NCBI GenBank assembly: GCA_001566295.1
Contig: KQ964246.1
Location: 1,798,001-1,862,000 of the forward strand
Direction of reading: 5' to 3'
Origin: Microdochium bolleyi
Lineage: Eukaryota > Ascomycota > Sordariomycetes > Xylariales > Microdochiaceae
Length of the DNA stretch: 64,000 bases
Shown here: piece after piece, positions 58,697 through 64,000 of the stretch
Layout: every line of letters starts with the position of its first letter
Numbering within the stretch: the first letter of the stretch is position 1
Notes under the pieces: generated by a model
What the model saw: the letters and a program-made list of their open reading frames with translations, nothing else
Databases searched by the model: none
Told to the model about the DNA's origin: nothing
Program-made: the position numbers and the translations under genes

Positions 58697-60736
58697 ATGC
58701 CTCCCCGGACGGCTCAGTGCTGCCGAGCCCTGCAGCGAACGTCGCAAACCCGGCGCGACCGTTTCGGAATCTCGGACGCTATCCTCGTCGCTATCTTTGA
58801 GCACTACTCCTCCGCAGCCAAGACACAGGTTCGCCATGGATCTTTCGTACCCGGACCATTTGAGAACAGGCGGAGAGACGGCAGGAGGCGAATGGGAGAG
58901 CTCAGACTCGGACAGACTTCGGGCTCTGCAGCCCCGTGGGATCTCGAAAACGTCCCAGACCTGACGCAGTGGCGATGGAGCCCACCAAGCTCAGCCGTTG
59001 GGAGGATCAGTCGATACCTGCGCGATGGACATCCGTCACTCCTGAAGACAGTGCTTACCAGCACACTCCATCCGTTCAGCACCTTGTGGGGTGCCGTTAA
59101 TGCCATTATCCATCCGGCTACGCTGAGCATCCATCAAACTGGCGCTTCACCGCTGGACTTTGTCGAGCTTGGATTTGCCCAGATCAGCCGGGACCTCTCC
59201 CGAGACCCTTCCCTGCGAAGCACACCCAAATTCGTCGAATTCTGCCATCATCTGGAACACGCTCTTGCAAGTGGCCACCTCAGGGCCTCCGATGCCACGC
59301 TCGTGTTCTCAAACCTCCACCAAGGATTATCAGCCCTGGCTTCAGAACATCTTTACGGCACGAAAGCCCTGGAGCAGACGCAATGTCTTGTTCTTGTCCT
59401 CATCAAGGCTATCGCAAACGGTGTCTCCAGTCGCAACAACAGCGGACATGCTGTCTTTGACACACAACTATTCAGCGGTCTGCTCTCAGCCGTCTCTGTA
59501 ATACAACAACGTGACGCGACAATTCTCGCTTCGATCATGGCTTGCATCCCCGCACACTGCATGAGTAACCTTTCGAGAGAGATCCATGCAGTCCTCGAGA
59601 ACTATTTCTTCGCTAGCGTCATGATGCACGAATCGGACAAAATCACGACCTCGCAGGTGGACCAGCTCGCGGAAGCATGGCTAGCTCTTGACAGTAACCA
59701 ACATCTCGCCATACTGAACATGGCAACAGAAACAGCACTCGAGCATCTGCACTCAAGCATAGGCAGCTTCAAAAAAGTACGCCTAGCCTGGTTGAGTCTC
59801 CTAGCGCGACTGCCGGATGTTAGCATGGAATATTTGGCGAGAGCATGTGCTTTCACAGAAGCTGGCAACCACACGCCGCCGCTTCCAAGCGACTTTCTCT
59901 GCAAGGTCTTCTTAACCCAGATCGATAGAAGCCAAAGTTCGACACTAGATACCGACAACGCAGCTCATGCGTGGCAGCAGAAGCGTGGCCACGGTTCCGG
60001 CTCTTTCGTCTCGCTTGGACGACAACTGGCCGATCGGAGCGACATTGTCAACTTGTTGAGAGCTGCAAAGTTCTTGACCTTGGGGGGTCGTGATCAGAAT
60101 GTTATACAGCTTTTACACGGCGCCAAACGAGCTTTTAAGGCCAGCAATGGTGCAGCCAGGATCAATGGGCTGCCACTTCTCGACTTGGCATTTGCGTGTG
60201 AGAGCCCAGCAATCGTCATTGAAGTTCTGGAAACCTGCGTGAGGCATCCGAGCGCACGAGACGAGAAGTTCTGGGAAAGCGAGGAGTCCTTGGCGAGCTT
60301 GCTGAACATAAACGCCGTACAAAAAACTAGTAGGACCAAGGTCCTCAAAGCGCTCCGGTTGGACCGGGCTCCATGCGGGCGGGCAACAGCCACCGGCCCT
60401 GATGTCCAGGTCCAGAAGGCCATTCGTCTGGCTGAGGCTGCAGTAGCGAGCGCGGCGAAGTCGCGCAGGAGCTCTTTCGAGACGGTCTTCCATTGTGTCA
60501 ACTATGTACGGAAGCATCGTGGGGTTGTGCCGAGCTCGCTGCTCCGATGCGTGCATGAGCTAGTCAAGACGGACTTGGCAGCTGGGAGGCTCGGCGTGCA
60601 AGCTCGCCTGAAGTGGTACCTTGACCTGGTCGGGATGAAGTCTGGGCCGGAGATCCAGATGCGGACGGGACAGGCCTTGCAGCGCTGGAGGGAGCACAAC
60701 CGAGAATTGACACGACACAAGCGTCTGGTAGTGTAG
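58697..60736 (+). CDS. Unrecognised helical-repeat-like protein, possibly mitochondrial
   Basis: Intronless, 679 aa from ATG 58697 (MPPRTAQCCRALQRTSQTRR). The frame is open a further 18 codons upstream, only to a GTG. The first 60 residues are rich in Arg, Ser and Ala with no acid until QTRRDRFG, and include a hydrophobic stretch (AILVAIFEHYSSAA), so they resemble a mitochondrial presequence. The body is almost all amphipathic helices with regular Leu/Ala spacing (VRLAWLSLLARLPDVSMEYL, RLAEAAVASAAKSRRSSF), as in alpha-helical repeat proteins of the PPR-like kind. I cannot assign a family. It ends in a basic helix (RWREHNRELTRHKRLVV). It shares a promoter with HEM12. A role in mitochondrial RNA or translation is a guess from composition only. 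Confidence 0.7.
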   Translation: MPPRTAQCCRALQRTSQTRRDRFGISDAILVAIFEHYSSAAKTQVRHGSFVPGPFENRRRDGRRRMGELRLGQTSGSAAPWDLENVPDLTQWRWSPPSSAVGRISRYLRDGHPSLLKTVLTSTLHPFSTLWGAVNAIIHPATLSIHQTGASPLDFVELGFAQISRDLSRDPSLRSTPKFVEFCHHLEHALASGHLRASDATLVFSNLHQGLSALASEHLYGTKALEQTQCLVLVLIKAIANGVSSRNNSGHAVFDTQLFSGLLSAVSVIQQRDATILASIMACIPAHCMSNLSREIHAVLENYFFASVMMHESDKITTSQVDQLAEAWLALDSNQHLAILNMATETALEHLHSSIGSFKKVRLAWLSLLARLPDVSMEYLARACAFTEAGNHTPPLPSDFLCKVFLTQIDRSQSSTLDTDNAAHAWQQKRGHGSGSFVSLGRQLADRSDIVNLLRAAKFLTLGGRDQNVIQLLHGAKRAFKASNGAARINGLPLLDLAFACESPAIVIEVLETCVRHPSARDEKFWESEESLASLLNINAVQKTSRTKVLKALRLDRAPCGRATATGPDVQVQKAIRLAEAAVASAAKSRRSSFETVFHCVNYVRKHRGVVPSSLLRCVHELVKTDLAAGRLGVQARLKWYLDLVGMKSGPEIQMRTGQALQRWREHNRELTRHKRLVV

Positions 60737-62367
60737 GATTGAGGATTCTGCCGCGCATACTGCGGGCAGGCTTGGTGCACAGGCGCATTGCAGCAGACAT
60801 GTGGGCGACAGACGGATACCCTTCGCGTATGATATAGTGTATAAATATACCTAGGTACGATAGCGTATGTATGTGTCGCCTGGACAAGCCACACAAGTAC
60901 ATCACAAATAGCAGGAAGTTTACATACGTCCAGCTGCTCTCGCAGCTCTGGAAACGATCTTGTACGGACTGGTTACTTCTTATTCTTCTTTACTGACGAC
61001 CCCGCCCGCCACGCCTCGCTCGGCACTGTGACGAGTCTGCATCGCCCCGTGTAACGTGGCGTGGGTGCGTGTGAGGCTGCACGACGTTTTGGTCTCCCGG
61101 GATCTGGGCTCATACCAGCGGCCAGCCAGACGTGCAGCTCGCGGAGCACAAGGAGTTGTCTCGATACGGCGGTAAGTTTGCGTCGTGTCACGATGAGAAA
61201 CGGGCGGGGGGCCTGGCTGGGAGAAAGATGCGAACGAATGGTCAACTTGGACGCTGGTCCGGTGGCGTGTGTTAGCTTGACTAGAAATTATGCCATTGTT
61301 ATCTTCTTTCCGGGCGGATCTCACTGCCATGGTCTTGAAGTGGTGGTTGATGTCTCCTGAACATCATTGAGGGCCGGATGCTGCTTGCAACGAGCAGGCG
61401 ACTTCAGTCTGTACCTACCTTGACAGTCCGCAAGGCCTGGTCACCAACTTGCAGCAGATCAACCCATGCTCATCGAGCACAACCTCGATCTCCTGCATTC
61501 CTGATCATGCACAATCCGCAGTGATTGTAGAGCCATCTTCTCCCCTTTCTGCGAGCGACATATCCTGCGGACTGCCGGGAACCTTTGCGGCGGGAGTTAC
61601 GCGACGGAGGAGCCCAGTTCCGGCTCGGTCCAGCGTCAACGCACTCTCTCGGTAGGTCAAATAGACGTTTCTTTGGTCGCTGCCGCTCTTCTCTCTTGAG
61701 CACCGTCCTTGTGAACGGTGTCACACTTGTGACCACGACTAGCTTCATTCCGCCTCGATCACTTGTCCCAAGATACCCCGAGGTACGCTACTCGGGCGGC
61801 CTCTCTCTTTTCATCGCTCTAGGGCACGAACACTTGTCCAATCCTTGCGCACCGGCACAGGTTATCGTCCCTTCTTGACGTACTCCTCCTCGTCATGTTG
61901 ACAGTCTCCGGCCCCGACGAGCCCTGAAACCCTTACCACTAGGCTGCACCACTGCTCTGACCAAGCAATGCGTCAGTCCACTGCCGTTGTCGAGCAAGCT
62001 CTTGCCGCCGAGTGACCTTGTAAGCAGCGTCGTGTCTTTAGCCTCTGATCTTACGTGCGTACCCGCGCTGCAAGTCTCCTATGAGCCCTTCACGATTATT
62101 CCGCCCACCAGCAGCTCTCTTGCTTACACAACATCCTCCCCGCAGACTCCAGGTCTCACGCATCGACAGGGAAGATTGTACCTTGACGGATAAGCCAGCC
62201 ATTGTCGCTGGCTTTACCGGGTCTATACACGCCGTCGCACCAACATACGTGTGATTTCTGACTTGCTCGGGCGCCACTGGCACGGCTTCATAGTCATCCC
62301 TTCGCAGCTGCGATCGAACTTACCCCGTGATATCCCCAGACCTTCAAACTAACAGCGGCTGTTGGAG
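60737..62367. other. 1.6 kb intergenic region upstream of the Zn2Cys6 gene
   Basis: Holds the palindrome TACCTAGGTA at 60848-60857, a short minus-strand frame at 61245-60973 ending GSSVKKNKK that I cannot confirm, and a C/T-rich leader before 62368. Confidence 0.5.
60848..60857. repeat. TACCTAGGTA palindrome
   Basis: Ten-bp perfect palindrome sharing its core with the two elements in the mph1/mex67 promoter. Confidence 0.5.
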
Positions 62368-64000
62368 ATGGCGACCATGGAGGATCCGGCCTACTCCATC
62401 TCAGGAACGCCTGAGCCGGCCGGGCCCAACGGGAGACCGATACGCCGGCGGAACCGCATGATCAACTCTTGCCTCGAGTGTAGGAAGCGCAAGCTCCGAT
62501 GCAGCAAGACGTCACCCACCTGCACAAACTGCACCAAGTCCGGTCGGGACTGCCTGTACATCGGCCCTCGCCTCGACATCGCCAGTCAGCTGCGCCTCAC
62601 GGAGATCAAGGAAAAACAAGGCACCCTCGAGCGCGAACTCGAGCGGGACGTGGCCAAGTCGACTACGATGAAAACGGGCGACCAGGCTCACCGCATCCTC
62701 GCCGACGAGGTCGATGATGACCATGATGAAGGTCGAGAGCTTGAGGCAACGCCACTGGTCGCGCTCGATCTGACCTACGAAGACGATGCCGACAGCACCG
62801 ACAACATGATAGACCTGGGGATACAGATTGGTAAAATGCGTATTACAGAACGCATAGGCGGCCTTTCGAGGCCAAGGATCGCCGAGGAAGTATAGTACCC
62901 CTCTGTCGTCTGCGCGATGTCATGACTGGGGAGCCCAGCATGCAGAGAATCGAGGGTGACTGACCTGGGGAGTCTTCGCAGCTCGCCACGGGCATATCAG
63001 GTCGGCATCTTTCCCAGTGCTCTCCTCAGCCACCCAACTCCTCCTTGCAATCACTGGACACCAGGAGGGATGGCTCGAGCACTCCCGCCCAAGATATGCC
63101 GGACTATCTACGACCAGGAAGCGAGTATCTAGTACCCACCAGCGGCTTCTACTTCAGCCAGCTACCGAGTGCTTGCGACGAGCCCACCCCGATTACAGAA
63201 TTGCTGCCGCACAAGGTCGGCGCCGACAGACTTATGAAACAATACTTCGCAGCAGTTCACGCAATAGCTCCCTGCACACATCGACCGTCATTAGAAGTGG
63301 CGTACACCTTGTTTTGGGCCGAGGTCGACATGGGATTCGAGCCGCGTCCGTCTACGCAGGCGCTTATCTTCTCAGCGCTCTTCAGTGCAGTGGTTTCCAT
63401 GGACGAAGCTACGGTGTACAACCATTTGGGCAACACCAAAAAGCAATGGATTGCGAATCTCAAGTTAGGGACCGAGTGTGCTCTGAGCAAGGCGAATTTC
63501 CTCCGCACCACGAGGATAGAGACATTGCAAGCCTTTGTCATGTACATGGTATGTTCACTGGTGCGAGACCCAGCTACTTGGACAGGCCAGTACTGAAACA
63601 GTTATCGAGTGCAGTTGCCATTATGCCGAGCAGAGGTCTCTCGAGCGCACTCGGTGCTTGTAGCTTCTGCTGTAAGAGCTGCCGAGTGCATGGGCCTCCA
63701 TCGCGATGGCCAGACCTACGGGCTGTCGCCTGTTGACACACATGTCCGCCGGCTGATCTGGCATCAACTGTGCTTCCTGGACATCCGCACATGTGAGGCG
63801 CAAGGACCGAGACCTGCAATCCACAGAGACGAGTACGACACCAAGCTTCCCCTCAACTGCGACGAAGCCGACTTGACAAACGCGGAGCCAGGCCCGGCGA
63901 ACTCGGATCACTGGACCACAAACACGATCGCGGTCATCAGGTTCGAGGTCAACGAGATGATGCGGATCGTGTGGATGGAGCGACGGAGGCTCGAGGCACG
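62368..64000 (+). CDS. Zn2Cys6 fungal transcription factor, 3' part beyond the window
   Basis: Nuclear sequence-specific regulator. Visible exons are 62368-62889, 62982-63548 and 63615 to the right edge (about 491 residues so far, no stop). Start MATMEDPAYSISGTPEPAG. The binuclear cluster at about residues 32-61 reads CLECRKRKLRCSKTSPTCTN followed by CTKSGRDC, a C-x2-C-x6-C-x6-C-x2-C-x6-C pattern. Basic residues precede it (RPIRRRNRM). A linker and acidic patch follow (DEVDDDHDEG). The fungal-specific transcription factor domain starts in exon 2 (YFAAVHAIAPCTHRPSLEVA) and continues across intron 2 (LPLCRAEVSRAHSVLVASAV, CMGLHRDG, RRLIWHQLCFLDIRTCEAQG). For intron 1 I chose the acceptor at 62981 because CTGAC lies about 20 nt upstream; two later AGs are also in frame. 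Targets unknown. Confidence 0.88.

Overview
This 64 kb window is nuclear DNA of a filamentous ascomycete (Pezizomycotina). The evidence is many short spliceosomal introns (48-194 nt) with GTRNGT donors, CTRAC branch sites and YAG acceptors. It also carries families typical of these fungi: a VelB velvet regulator, a NUC-1/PalcA-type phosphate bHLH, a Zn2Cys6 activator, a DUF3602 protein and an intron-rich TERT. Dothideomycetes is my best guess for the class, at low confidence. Most genes are split, so the reading frames given here were rebuilt by eye from splice signals, phase and family motifs.

Layout. 1-3266 (-): DNA helicase mph1, running off the left edge, divergent from mex67 mRNA export receptor (4367-6632, +). 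After a 5.2 kb stretch with no supported gene comes a membrane-anchored kelch-type protein (11820-14066, +). It converges on src1, an inner nuclear membrane HeH/MSC protein (17658-15259, -). Upstream of src1 lies the NUC-1/PalcA-like bHLH gene (20679-18536, -). After 4.2 kb without a supported gene come a wax-synthase-domain membrane protein (26787-24868, -), a small two-helix membrane protein (28504-27923, -) and HIS1 (30518-29263, -). A sucrose/alpha-glucoside transporter (32008-33967, +) converges on the telomerase catalytic subunit TERT (38531-34367, -, 11 exons). Next are a DH-BAR-SH3 Rho GEF (41759-47692, +), velB (50419-51894, +), a DUF3602/PAR32-like protein (53629-54137, +) and a GNAT-domain protein (55282-56741, +). 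The GNAT gene ends 66 bp from the end of convergent HEM12 (58205-56808, -). HEM12 shares a 491 bp divergent promoter with an unrecognised, possibly mitochondrial 679-residue protein (58697-60736, +). A Zn2Cys6 transcription factor starts at 62368 (+) and runs off the right edge.

The genes look like an ordinary mix of housekeeping and regulatory loci, not one pathway, island or biosynthetic cluster. I see no transposon, CRISPR array, tRNA or rRNA that I could support. The most interesting signals are in RNA processing. The src1 intron lies between the two membrane helices and carries an in-frame stop across its donor, plus a competing acceptor, so one-helix isoforms are possible as in budding yeast SRC1. 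TERT has two stop-free in-frame introns. The transporter has a 26-nt microexon and HIS1 has a 17-nt first coding exon.
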